Position numbers and translations under genes: made by a program. A stretch of 64,000 nt of DNA. It comes from Chelatococcus sp. (lineage in GTDB: Bacteria; Pseudomonadota; Alphaproteobacteria; Rhizobiales; Beijerinckiaceae). Each line of letters starts with the position of its first letter. The first letter of the stretch is position 1. Of the stretch, positions 28,248 through 36,825 are shown piece after piece. The DNA lies in the NCBI GenBank assembly GCA_003248805.1, contig QFQY01000020.1, positions 1-64,000 of the forward strand, in the 5' to 3' direction. The notes under the pieces are model-generated. The model saw nothing but the letters and a program-made list of their open reading frames with translations, was not told the DNA's origin and searched no databases.

Positions 28248-28662
28248 TTTCGATGTCCCGACTGCCCCGTCCGAACAATCCGGCGGAAGGGCTTTAGCGA
28301 ATCGTAAGGCCAGCCCCGAACTCGTCGGTCCGGCGCGCGATCCTCTCGGGGTAGTGAATCGAACCTTCCTCAAATCCGGCAAATTGAGACGACATGCGCG
28401 CCAAACGACGGAAGCCAGGAGCACCACCGGCACCGTGACGGCGCCGCAGAGCGAGATGAGACCGACGGCCGGCCCGCCGGATCTTTCGGGAGGCGCGGCC
28501 GAATCGAATCGAAGAGCTTCCACGATCCTTGCGCCTGCGGCCGAGCCCGGGACGCCGCCCTGACGGCCAAAGTCTTATTGACGAAGTCGGCGGCCGGACC
28601 GCGATATGTCGCAACAGCGAAAAGGCCCGGAATGAAGACAGCCGGCCGGGAGGAATGAAGCG
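28248..28662. other. 415-base divergent intergenic region
   Basis: This region separates the minus-strand exopolysaccharide genes from the plus-strand liv operon. A TTGACG at ~28576 might be a -35 element for the liv operon, but no good -10 follows. The last bases hold a strong GGAGG site that supports the TTG start of livG. The hlyD-like frame stays open through part of it on the minus strand. I see no convincing independent gene. Confidence 0.4.
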
Positions 28663-29427
28663 TTGGCAGAGGATATCATTCTCTCGACCTCGGGGCTGGT
28701 CAAAGAGTTCGGTGGCTTCCGGGCCGTGAACGGTGTCGACCTGAAGGTGAGGCGCGGGTCGATTCACGCCCTGATCGGGCCCAACGGGGCCGGCAAGACG
28801 ACCTGCTTCAACCTGCTGACGAAATTCCTGCCGCCGACGGACGGCGCCATCGTCTATAATGGGCAGGACATCACCCGCGAGCAGCCGGCGGAGATCGCGC
28901 GCAAGGGGCTGGTGCGCTCCTTCCAGATCTCGGCGGTGTTCGGCCAGCTCAGCGCCAAGACCAATGTCCGCATCGCCCTGCAGCGCAAGCGCGGCGATTC
29001 CTTCGATTTCTGGCGTTCCGAAAAGGTCCTGCGCTCGCTCGACGACGAGGCCCTGCGCCTGCTCGACGCCGTCGGCCTGTCGAGCTTCGCCGAGCTGCCG
29101 GCGGGCGAACTCTCCTATGGCCGCAAGCGCGCCCTCGAAATCGCGACGACGCTCGCGCTCGATCCCGAGATGATGCTGCTCGACGAGCCGATGGCCGGCA
29201 TGGGGCGCGAGGATGTCGAGCGCATCGAGGCCCTGATCCGCAAGGTCTCGCAGAACCGCACCATCCTGATGGTCGAACACAACCTCTCCGTCGTCGCCTC
29301 GCTCTCGGACCGGATCACGGTGCTGGCGCGCGGACAGATTCTGGCGGAGGGCGACTACGCCACGGTCTCGAAGGACCCGCGCGTCGTCGAGGCCTATATC
29401 GGTTCGGGAGTCGGCCATGGCCACTGA
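28663..29427 (+). CDS. livG: Branched-chain amino acid type ABC transporter, ATPase (LivG type)
   Basis: A 254-residue cytoplasmic ATPase. It has Walker A GPNGAGKTT, the Q-loop region VRSFQIS, signature LSYGRKRALE (a LivG-style variant of LSGGQ), Walker B MMLLDEP and the LivG/LptB-family MVEHNLSVV switch region. The TTG start at 28663 has GGAGG eight bases before it; a nearby ATG at 28656 is out of frame. The gene overlaps livF by 11 bases. The order here is livG-livF-binding protein-livH-livM. The substrate may be branched-chain amino acids, another amino acid, or an aromatic or amide compound. Confidence 0.9.
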   Translation: MAEDIILSTSGLVKEFGGFRAVNGVDLKVRRGSIHALIGPNGAGKTTCFNLLTKFLPPTDGAIVYNGQDITREQPAEIARKGLVRSFQISAVFGQLSAKTNVRIALQRKRGDSFDFWRSEKVLRSLDDEALRLLDAVGLSSFAELPAGELSYGRKRALEIATTLALDPEMMLLDEPMAGMGREDVERIEALIRKVSQNRTILMVEHNLSVVASLSDRITVLARGQILAEGDYATVSKDPRVVEAYIGSGVGHGH

Positions 29428-30160
29428 GACGCTGGAACGCGCGGGCGCCGGCACGAGAACCGCGCCGCTGCTCGAGGTGCGCGGTCTCGAGGCCTGGTAT
29501 GGCGAGAGCCATGTCCTGCACGGGATCGACTTCGACGTGCACGCCGGCGAGGTGGTGACGCTGCTCGGGCGCAACGGCGCCGGCAAGACGACGACACTGA
29601 AGTCGATCATGGGCGTCATCGGCAAGCGCAAGGGCGCGGTCGTCTTCGACGGCCGGGAGACGATCTCGCTGCCGTCGCGCGCCATCGCCCGGCTCGGCAT
29701 CGGCTATGTGCCCGAGGAACGCGGCATCTACTCCTCGCTGTCGGTCGAGGAGAACCTGATGCTGCCGCCCAAGATCCGCGACGGCGGCCTGTCCGTCGAG
29801 CAGATCTTCGCGTTGTTCCCAAACCTCAAGGAGCGGCTGCGCAGCCAGGGCACCAAGCTCTCGGGCGGCGAGCAGCAGATGCTCGCGATCGGCCGCATCC
29901 TGCGGACGGGCGCGCATTTCCTGCTGCTCGACGAGCCCACCGAGGGGCTGGCCCCGGTCATCATCGACCAGATCGGCGCGACCATCCGGAAGCTGAAGCA
30001 GGAAGGCTTCACGATCATCCTGGTCGAACAGAACTTCCGCTTCGCCCAGACGGTGGCGGACCGGCACTATGTCGTCGAGCAGGGCAAGGTGATCGACATG
30101 ATCCCCAATGCCGAGCTCGATGCGAATATCGACAAGCTCCACGGCTATCTCGGCGTCTGA
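29417..30160 (+). CDS. livF: Branched-chain amino acid type ABC transporter, ATPase (LivF type)
   Basis: A 247-residue second ATPase of the heterodimeric ATP-binding unit. Features include Walker A GRNGAGKTT, the LivF-specific YVPEERGIYSSLSVEENLMLP, signature LSGGEQQMLAIGR, Walker B FLLLDEPTEGLAP and VEQNFRFA. The start at ATG 29417 lies within the end of livG, so the pair is translationally coupled. Confidence 0.93.
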   Translation: MATETLERAGAGTRTAPLLEVRGLEAWYGESHVLHGIDFDVHAGEVVTLLGRNGAGKTTTLKSIMGVIGKRKGAVVFDGRETISLPSRAIARLGIGYVPEERGIYSSLSVEENLMLPPKIRDGGLSVEQIFALFPNLKERLRSQGTKLSGGEQQMLAIGRILRTGAHFLLLDEPTEGLAPVIIDQIGATIRKLKQEGFTIILVEQNFRFAQTVADRHYVVEQGKVIDMIPNAELDANIDKLHGYLGV

Positions 30161-30224
30161 CCCGGCGCCGGAGACCCAAGAACGACGTCCAAAGCGACGA
30201 ACGACTCAAATCCAGGGAGAAACG

Positions 30225-31436
30225 ATGATGACGGCAATGAAGACCTTTCTCGCGGCCACTGCGCTCGCCGGCATGATGGCGAGCCCCGCCCTGGCGCAGC
30301 AGATCTCCGTCAAGGCGGGCGTGCTCAACGACCGCTCAGGCGTCTATGCCGACCTGTCCGGCGAAGGCTCGGTGATCGCCGCCCGCATGGCGGTCGAGGA
30401 CTTCAAGGCGGCCGAGAAGGGGATCAAGGTCGACATCGTCTCGGCCGACCACCAGAACAAGCCCGATGTCGGCTCGACCATCGCCCGGCAGTGGTACGAC
30501 CAGGACGGCGTCGATCTCATCCTCGACGTTCCGACCTCTTCGGTCGCGCTGGCGGTCAGCCAGATCACCAAGGACAAGAACAAGATCCTCATCAATTCGG
30601 GCGCCGGAACCTCCGACCTCACCGGCAAGGCCTGCTCGCCCAACACGATCCACTGGACCTACGACACCTACGCGCTGGGCCAGGGCACGGGCGGCGCCAT
30701 GGTGAAGGCGGGTGGCGACACCTGGTTCTTCGTGACCGCCGACTACGCCTTCGGCCACGCTCTCGAGCGCGACACCGCGGCGGTCGTCCAGAAGTCGGGC
30801 GGCAAGGTGCTGGGCCAGGTCCGCACCCCCTTCCCGGGCACGGACTTCTCCTCCTTCCTGCTGCAGGCGCAGGCTTCGAAGGCGAAGGTCATCGGCCTCG
30901 CCAATGCGGGCGGCGACCTGATCAATTCCGTCAAGCAGGCGAGCGAGTTCGGCATCACCCAGGGCGGGCAGAAGCTCGCGGGGCTGCTGACCTTCATCAC
31001 GGAGGTCAACGCGCTCGGCCTGCAGGCGGCACAGGGGCTGGTGCTGACCGAGTCCTTCTACTGGGACAAGGACGACCAGACCCGCGCCTGGTCCGAGCGC
31101 TTCGCCAAGCTCAACGGCGGCAAGAAGCCGACCATGGTCCATGCCGGCGTCTATTCGGGGATGCTGCACTACCTCAAGGCGGTCGAGGCGACGAAGAGCA
31201 AGGACGCGACCGCCGTGGTGGCGAAGATGAAGGACACGCCGACCGACGATCCGCTCTTCGGCAAGGGCTCGGTGCGCGCCGACGGCCGCAAGCTGCACGA
31301 CATGTATCTCTACGAGGTCAAGAAGCCGGCGGAGTCGAAGGGCCCCTGGGATTACTACAAGCTGATCTCGACCATTCCGGCGGACCAGGCCTTCCGCCCG
31401 GTGACCGAGGGCGACTGCCCGCTCGTGAAGAAGTAG
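30225..31436 (+). CDS. ABC transporter periplasmic substrate-binding protein (LivJ/LivK-like)
   Basis: A 403-residue periplasmic-binding protein of the Leu/Ile/Val (type I) fold. A Sec signal peptide ends near SPALAQQ (~25). The domain shows GVLNDRSGVYADLSGEGS, ILDVPTSSVALAVSQI, INSGAGTSDLTGKAC, HWTYDTYALGQGTG and a C-terminal hinge. The start at ATG 30225 has a GGGAG site. Relatives often bind urea, amides, aromatic acids or amino acids; the ligand cannot be told from sequence. A cluster of hairpins follows the gene, which may explain higher expression of the binding protein than of the permeases. Confidence 0.9.
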   Translation: MMTAMKTFLAATALAGMMASPALAQQISVKAGVLNDRSGVYADLSGEGSVIAARMAVEDFKAAEKGIKVDIVSADHQNKPDVGSTIARQWYDQDGVDLILDVPTSSVALAVSQITKDKNKILINSGAGTSDLTGKACSPNTIHWTYDTYALGQGTGGAMVKAGGDTWFFVTADYAFGHALERDTAAVVQKSGGKVLGQVRTPFPGTDFSSFLLQAQASKAKVIGLANAGGDLINSVKQASEFGITQGGQKLAGLLTFITEVNALGLQAAQGLVLTESFYWDKDDQTRAWSERFAKLNGGKKPTMVHAGVYSGMLHYLKAVEATKSKDATAVVAKMKDTPTDDPLFGKGSVRADGRKLHDMYLYEVKKPAESKGPWDYYKLISTIPADQAFRPVTEGDCPLVKK

Positions 31437-31453
31437 CCCCCGAATGCCGCGTC

Positions 31454-31557
31454 GCTCCCGGGCTCGCCTCGGGAGCCTCGTGGACGCCTTCGGCCTCCGA
31501 GATGGCCGGGCCCGGCCATGACGGACCAGACCAACACCCCGGGCCTCGCGGCCCGGG
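31454..31557 (+). repeat. Three successive hairpins between the binding protein gene and livH
   Basis: Stem 1 is GCTCCCG (31454-31460) / CGGGAGC (31470-31476). Element 2 is an 18-base perfect palindrome (31502-31519, ATGGCCGGG arm). Stem 3 is CCCGGGCC (31538-31545) / GGCCCGGG (31550-31557). They could stabilise the upstream mRNA or partly terminate transcription within the liv operon. Confidence 0.6.
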
Positions 31558-31606
31558 CCCCGCCGGCCTTCCCCTGTCTTCATGACGCAACCCGACTGAG
31601 CCCCGC

Positions 31607-32494
31607 ATGTTCGAGCTTCTAGGCGTGCCGCCACAGGCGCTGTTCGGCCAGGTTCTCCTCGGCCTGATCAACGGCTCGTTCTACGCCATGCTCAGCCTCG
31701 GGCTGGCCGTGATCTTCGGCCTGCTCAACATCGTGAACTTCGCCCATGGGGCGCAGTACATGATGGGCGCTTTCGTGGCCTGGATGGCGCTGAGCTATCT
31801 CGGCGTGAACTACTGGGTGGCGCTGGTGCTGTCGCCCCTGGCGGTCGGCGCCATCGGCGTCGCCATCGAGCGGCTGCTGCTCAAGCGCATCGCGCATCTC
31901 GACCATCTCTACGGGTTGCTGCTGACCTTCGGCCTGGCGCTGATCATCCAGGGCCTGTTCCGCAACCAGTACGGCTCGTCCGGCCTGCCCTACACCATCC
32001 CGGAGGCCCTGCGCGGCGGCACCAATCTCGGCTTCATGTTCCTGCCGACCTATCGTGCCTGGGTCGTTGTCGCCTCGCTGGTCGTCTGCCTCTCGACCTG
32101 GTTCCTGATCGAGAAGACCAAGCTCGGCGCCTATCTGCGCGCCGCGACCGAAAACCCGACATTGACACAGGCCTTCGGCATCAACGTGCCGCTGCTGGTG
32201 ACGCTGACCTATGGCTTCGGCGTCGCGCTCGCGGCGCTGGCCGGCGTGCTCGCCGCGCCGATCTACTCGGTCAACCCGAACATGGGCGCCGACCTCATCA
32301 TCGTCGTCTTCGCGGTCGTGGTGATCGGCGGCATGGGCTCGATCATGGGTGCCATCGTCACCGGCTTCTCGCTCGGGCTGGTCGAGGGACTGACCAAGGT
32401 GTTCTACCCCGAGGCTTCGGCCACGGTGATCTTCATCATCATGGTGCTGGTGCTGCTGGTGAAGCCGGCGGGACTGTTCGGGCGGCCGGCCTGA
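31607..32494 (+). CDS. livH: Branched-chain amino acid type ABC transporter, permease (LivH type)
   Basis: A 295-residue inner-membrane permease with about eight TM helices. The family sequences are LINGSFYAMLSLGLAVIFGLLNIVNFAHG near the start, the EAA-like loop region LRAATENPTLTQAFGINV, and GGMGSIMGAIVTGFSLGLVEGL near the end. It starts at ATG 31607 with only a weak ribosome site and follows the hairpin cluster. It forms the channel with LivM. Confidence 0.93.
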   Translation: MFELLGVPPQALFGQVLLGLINGSFYAMLSLGLAVIFGLLNIVNFAHGAQYMMGAFVAWMALSYLGVNYWVALVLSPLAVGAIGVAIERLLLKRIAHLDHLYGLLLTFGLALIIQGLFRNQYGSSGLPYTIPEALRGGTNLGFMFLPTYRAWVVVASLVVCLSTWFLIEKTKLGAYLRAATENPTLTQAFGINVPLLVTLTYGFGVALAALAGVLAAPIYSVNPNMGADLIIVVFAVVVIGGMGSIMGAIVTGFSLGLVEGLTKVFYPEASATVIFIIMVLVLLVKPAGLFGRPA

Positions 32495-32516
32495 GCGCCC
32501 AAACGGGATCGACGAC

Positions 32517-33509
32517 ATGACCGACATCGCCTCCACAGAAGCTCCCGCCGCCGCCGGCGCGCTCGTCGAGACGGACGAGGGCACGGCACGGCTCCACCGT
32601 GCCATCTTCATCGCGCTCGCCGTGGTGATCGCCGTCGCGCCCTTCGTCGCCTATCCCGTCTTCCTGATGAAGGTGATGTGCTTCGCGCTCTTCGCGCTCG
32701 CCTTCAACCTGCTGCTCGGCTATGGCGGCCTGCTGTCGTTCGGCCATGCCGCCTATTTCGGCATGGCGAGCTATGTCTCCGCCTACGCCGCCAAGATCTG
32801 GGGGCTGACGCCGGAGCTGGCGATCCTGTCCGGCACCGCCGTCGCCGCCGCGCTCGGCGCCGTGTTCGGCTCGCTGGCCATCCGCCGGCAGGGCATCTAT
32901 TTCGCCATGATCACGCTGGCGCTGGCCCAGATGGCCTATTTCTTCTCGCTCCAGACGCCGCGCTTCACCGGCGGCGAGGACGGCATCCAGGCCGTGCCGC
33001 GCGGCAGCCTCCTCGGCCTCGTCAGCCTCGCCCAGGACCGCGCCCTGTACTGGCTCGTCGCGGCCATCTTCATGGGCGGCCTGCTGCTGATCTACCGCAT
33101 CATCCACTCCCCCTTCGGACAGATCTGCAAGGCGATCCGCGACAACGAACCGCGCGCCATCTCGCTGGGCTACCGGGCGAACCGCTACAAGCTGACGGTC
33201 TTCGTGCTGTCGGCGGGGCTCGCGGGGCTCGCCGGCGCGACGAAGGCGATCGTCTTCCAGCTCGCCTCGCTGACCGACGTGCACTGGTCGATGTCGGGCG
33301 AGGTCGTGCTGATGACGCTGGTCGGCGGGCTCGGCACCGTCTTCGGCCCCATCGCCGGGGCACTCGTCATCGTTTCGATGCAGAACTACCTGGCCAGCCT
33401 CGGCGCCTGGGTGACCGTGGTGCAGGGCGTCATCTTCGTGACCTGCGTCATACTCTTCCGCGAAGGCATCGTCGGCGTCATCGCCAAGGCGATCAAGCGA
33501 CCGCTCTGA
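32517..33509 (+). CDS. livM: Branched-chain amino acid type ABC transporter, permease (LivM type)
   Basis: A 330-residue inner-membrane permease. It has LAFNLLLGYGGLLSFGHAAYFGMASY, the loop KAIRDNEPRAISLGYRANRYKL that contacts the ATPases, and GEVVLMTLVGGLGTVFGPIAGAL. It lies 22 bases after livH. It is the last gene of the operon; a REP-like element and a response-regulator gene follow. Confidence 0.93.
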   Translation: MTDIASTEAPAAAGALVETDEGTARLHRAIFIALAVVIAVAPFVAYPVFLMKVMCFALFALAFNLLLGYGGLLSFGHAAYFGMASYVSAYAAKIWGLTPELAILSGTAVAAALGAVFGSLAIRRQGIYFAMITLALAQMAYFFSLQTPRFTGGEDGIQAVPRGSLLGLVSLAQDRALYWLVAAIFMGGLLLIYRIIHSPFGQICKAIRDNEPRAISLGYRANRYKLTVFVLSAGLAGLAGATKAIVFQLASLTDVHWSMSGEVVLMTLVGGLGTVFGPIAGALVIVSMQNYLASLGAWVTVVQGVIFVTCVILFREGIVGVIAKAIKRPL

Positions 33510-33602
33510 TCGCCCCGGCAGACGCCGGGAGGCCCGGACGACCGGCGTTCCGCCTGGTGGATTCCGCCGGCTGGCATGGGATCGCCGGACCGAACACCAT
33601 AT

Positions 33603-33680
33603 TCGGTCCGACGATCTAAACCCTTGTTCCGGCATCGGCTTTCCCAAGGACCACATTCCACTTTTCGGGCGGATGCTCTA
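33603..33680. repeat. REP-like intergenic palindromic element, copy B
   Basis: It aligns along its length with the element at 2688-2760, sharing TCGGTCCGA, GGCATCGGCTTTCCC and CCACTTTTCGGGC. The central stem is degenerate here (CCCAAGGA instead of CCCGAAAA). It sits in the 246-base gap between livM and the response regulator gene. Confidence 0.65.
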
Positions 33681-33755
33681 GGCTGGCGAGGCGCGAACCG
33701 CCCGAGCGGCTTCGGCTGCCTGGAAAGAGACCGTGGGCCCGGATCCTGCCGAGTT

Positions 33756-34562
33756 ATGACCGCATCCCGCCGTAGCGATCAGACGAGTGCGGCAGGCGCC
33801 ACGCGCGCGCAGTCGTACGTCGTGCCACGGATCGCGGTGATCGACGACGATCCGGCGATCCGGGAGGCGGTCGTCGATCTCGTGATCTCCGCCGGCTACG
33901 AGGCCGTGCCCTTCGGCAGCGTCGACGAGTTCGAGGAGCAGCCAGCCCGCTCCCCCGGTTGGTCCCTGATCATCCTGGACATCCAGATGCCCGGGCGGCG
34001 CGACGGCCTCGCCTTCGCGGGAACCCTGCGCGCCACGAGCGGAATTCCGATCATCATGCTGACCGGGCGGGGCGACGAGATCGACCGCGTGCTCGGTCTC
34101 GAGATCGGCGCCGACGACTATGTCGTGAAGCCGTTCAACAACCGCGAGCTCGTCGCGCGCATCCGGGCGCTGCTGCGCCGCTCCGGCGCCGTGCCGTCCA
34201 TGGCCACGGCTTCAGCCGAGCAGGTGCCGCTGCGGAACGGCTACCGCTTCGGCGGCTTCGTCCTGGACAGCGACCACCGGCGGCTCGAGACGCGCGACGG
34301 CGCGGCGGTGCAGCTCACCGCGGCCGAGTTCGACCTGCTCTGCGTGCTGCTGGCCGGGCGCGGCCGCGTCCTCAGCCGCGAGCAGTTGCTGACGCGTTCG
34401 CGCCGTAGCGAGGCAGATGTCTTCGACAGGACGATCGACGTGCTGATCCTGCGTCTGCGGCGCAAGATCGAACCCTCGCACGAACATCCGCGCTTCATCC
34501 GGACCGAGCGTGGCTACGGCTACGTCTTCGATGGCGCCGTCGAGGTCATCGGGCAGCCCTGA
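33756..34562 (+). CDS. OmpR/PhoB-family response regulator
   Basis: A 268-residue transcription factor. The receiver domain (~25-145) has IAVIDDDPAIREA (acidic pocket), IILDIQMPG (phospho-acceptor Asp), IIMLTGRGDE and VVKPFNNREL (conserved Lys). A winged-helix DNA-binding domain (~170-262) follows, with RRLETRDGAAVQLTAAEFDLL, DRTIDVLILRLRRKIEP and FIRTERGYGYVF. The ATG at 33756 was chosen because the upstream open frame contains repeat B. Its 3' end overlaps the convergent histidine kinase gene by 17 bases. They are probably cognate and control the adjacent transporter. Confidence 0.92.
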   Translation: MTASRRSDQTSAAGATRAQSYVVPRIAVIDDDPAIREAVVDLVISAGYEAVPFGSVDEFEEQPARSPGWSLIILDIQMPGRRDGLAFAGTLRATSGIPIIMLTGRGDEIDRVLGLEIGADDYVVKPFNNRELVARIRALLRRSGAVPSMATASAEQVPLRNGYRFGGFVLDSDHRRLETRDGAAVQLTAAEFDLLCVLLAGRGRVLSREQLLTRSRRSEADVFDRTIDVLILRLRRKIEPSHEHPRFIRTERGYGYVFDGAVEVIGQP

Positions 34563-36825
34563 CCGCGCGCGAGCGGGCAACCGCCTGGTCCAGCCGGGCC
34601 GCCAGATCGGCCGTCGCATAGGGTTTCGCGAGCAGGGGTCCCAGCCAGTCCCGCCGGGCCCGCTGAGCCTCGGCCTCATGCGCGAAGCCGGAGCAGCACA
34701 GCACCGAGAGCGCCGGGTCGAGGGCGCGGGCCGCCTCGGCCAGGCTGAAGCCGTTCATGCCTCCGGGCAGAACGATGTCGGTGAACAGCACATCGAACCG
34801 ATGTTCGCCGACGCGGCGCAGCGCCGCCTCGCCGGACATCACCGCCTGCGCCTCGTGGCCGAGGCTGCGGATCACGTCCATCGCGGCCTCGCGCACGGCA
34901 TCGTCGTCCTCGACGATCAGGATGCGGCCCGCCTCGTTCCGGCTCGGCTCGCGAAGAGGAGCGGACGCGCCATCGCGCCCGGCCCCGCCTGCGGCCGTGA
35001 TGGGCGCGCGCGGCAGGTCGATGGCGATCGCGGTGCCCTCGCCCTCGCGGCTGTCGATCGCGATCTCGCCGCCCGACTGCCGGACGAAGCCGTAAACCGT
35101 CGAGAGGCCCAGCCCGCTGCCCGATCCGAAGGGCTTCGTGCTGAAGAAGGGCTCGAAGGCGCGTCGTACCACGTCCTCGCTCATGCCCTTGCCGGTGTCG
35201 CGCACGCAGACGCGGACCGTGCGGCCCTGCATGCCCTCCGCCGACAGGCGTGTCTCGATGACGATGCGTCCCTCGCCCTGGATCGCGTCGCGGGCATTGA
35301 TGACCAGATTGAGGAGTGCCTGCTCCATCTGGCCGGGGTCGACGCGCACGCGGCCGGCCTCGGGATCGAGATCGAGCGTCAGGACGATGTCGCGGAAGCC
35401 CGGCCCCAGCAGCTCGGCGAGGTCCGTGACGAGATGATTGATGTCGACGATCTGCGGCGCGAGCGGCTGGCGCCGGGCGAAGGCGAGCAGGCGCTGGACC
35501 ATGCGGTTGCCCCGCTCGACCGCATCGAGCGCGCGCGTGGCGCGGGCCCTTTGCTGCGGGGTGGTGTCGGCGGCGTCCGCGACGAGCTGGACATTGCTCG
35601 ATATCGCCGCCAGCAGATTGTTGAAGTCGTGGGCGATGCCGCCGGTGAGCTGGCCGATCGCCTCCATCTTCTGCGCCTGCCGGAGCTGGCCGGCGAGCTC
35701 CTCCCGCTCCGCCGCCTGCGCCTTGAAGAGCTGGAAGGCGCGGGCGAGATCGCCGATCTCGTCGTCCCGTCCGAGTCCGGGCGGGCTGGCGTCGCCGTCT
35801 CCGGCGGCGAGACGGGTGAGCGCCTGCGCGGCGCCGGAGACGTTCCGGGCGACGTTGCGCATCAGCACGGTCGCGAGGGCGCCGGCGGCCAGCAGGCTGA
35901 GGATGCCGCCTGCCAGCAAGGCGAGCTTGCCGTCGGTCAATTCGGCGGAGGTCGCCTGCGAGCGCCGGATCGCATTGCGCTCGACGGCGTCGGCGAGGCT
36001 GCGGATGCCGGCGCTGAACTCGGCGGCGGCACGCTCGACGGCCGCGAGAAAGACCTGAATCCGGTTGCCGGCGCTGATCTGCCTGATGCGCAGATCGAAC
36101 AGCGGAGCGACCTCGTCCAGGATCGCGGCGCCCGGCATCCCGCCGAGCCGCTCGCGCTCCTCGCGGAAACCCGCCCACAGCGCCTCGACCGCAGCCGGCG
36201 TCTCGGCGGTGAAGACACGCGAGACCAGGGCGAGCGCGCGCTGCGCGCCCTGCGCGGAAGCCGCGCCGCCGGTGACCTCGCCGCTCTGCAGCGCACCGAC
36301 GAGCGCCTCGCGGTGGCGGGAAAGCTCCCGCCCGATCGCGACCTGCTCGGCGACCACGGGCATGAGGTGATCGAGAATGCCCTCGAGCCGCTCGGCGAGA
36401 CGCTGGATCGCCGGCACGTCGGTCGGCATCGCGGCATTGGCGCGGATCGACTCCGGCAGATTCGCCGCCAGCGCCCGCAATTCGGCGATGCCGGCCCGCA
36501 GCTCCTCCGCTTCCCTGACCGCGGCGCCTTCGCCCGTCGAGCGGGCGAGGGCTGGCGCTTCCGCCGCCAGGCGCGCGCTGCGCTCGGCGAGGCCGAGGAC
36601 CTGGCGCAGATCGGAGAGGCCGGCCGCATGATCGCGCGAGAGCGCCTGCTCGGTGCGGCTGAGGCCGAGCCATGCGAGGCCGCCGGCCGCGAGCGAGACG
36701 AAGGCGAGCAGGCCCAGTGCCAGGACGAGGCGGGCCTGGATGCTGCGGCGCCCCCATTGGCGCAGGCGCATGAACGGTCTCCAGCCGGCCGCTCCCTGCG
36801 GCGGAGGCGGCAGGCTACCGCTCAT
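34546..36825 (-). CDS. Hybrid sensor histidine kinase with C-terminal receiver domain
   Basis: A 759-residue inner-membrane sensor. TM1 (~33-55) and TM2 (~301-322) enclose an all-helical periplasmic sensor of ~245 residues. A HAMP linker (~323-375) is followed by HisKA with GGIAHDFNNLLAAI (phospho-accepting H399). The HATPase is marked by NLVINARDAI, DTGKGM and GSGLGLSTVYGF, and the receiver (~634-750) by ILIVEDDDAV, FTDIVLPGG (D683) and the conserved LAKPY. The ATG is embedded in the stop of the transporter ATPase gene (ATGA overlap), so the sensor is made together with the importer. That suggests it senses the imported compound or transporter activity. Confidence 0.93.
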   Translation of the reverse strand: MSGSLPPPPQGAAGWRPFMRLRQWGRRSIQARLVLALGLLAFVSLAAGGLAWLGLSRTEQALSRDHAAGLSDLRQVLGLAERSARLAAEAPALARSTGEGAAVREAEELRAGIAELRALAANLPESIRANAAMPTDVPAIQRLAERLEGILDHLMPVVAEQVAIGRELSRHREALVGALQSGEVTGGAASAQGAQRALALVSRVFTAETPAAVEALWAGFREERERLGGMPGAAILDEVAPLFDLRIRQISAGNRIQVFLAAVERAAAEFSAGIRSLADAVERNAIRRSQATSAELTDGKLALLAGGILSLLAAGALATVLMRNVARNVSGAAQALTRLAAGDGDASPPGLGRDDEIGDLARAFQLFKAQAAEREELAGQLRQAQKMEAIGQLTGGIAHDFNNLLAAISSNVQLVADAADTTPQQRARATRALDAVERGNRMVQRLLAFARRQPLAPQIVDINHLVTDLAELLGPGFRDIVLTLDLDPEAGRVRVDPGQMEQALLNLVINARDAIQGEGRIVIETRLSAEGMQGRTVRVCVRDTGKGMSEDVVRRAFEPFFSTKPFGSGSGLGLSTVYGFVRQSGGEIAIDSREGEGTAIAIDLPRAPITAAGGAGRDGASAPLREPSRNEAGRILIVEDDDAVREAAMDVIRSLGHEAQAVMSGEAALRRVGEHRFDVLFTDIVLPGGMNGFSLAEAARALDPALSVLCCSGFAHEAEAQRARRDWLGPLLAKPYATADLAARLDQAVARSRAVRAAR

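Noticed and set aside
26097..28307. 736-codon plus-strand frame opposite the BcsA-like and HlyD-like genes
   Set aside because: It is an Arg/Asp-rich shadow frame; the minus-strand frames carry the catalytic and PilZ motifs.
34676..36757. 693-codon frame on the same strand as the histidine kinase
   Set aside because: It is an alternative frame of the kinase gene with Arg/Gly-rich nonsense composition; the kinase frame has all HisKA, HATPase and receiver motifs.
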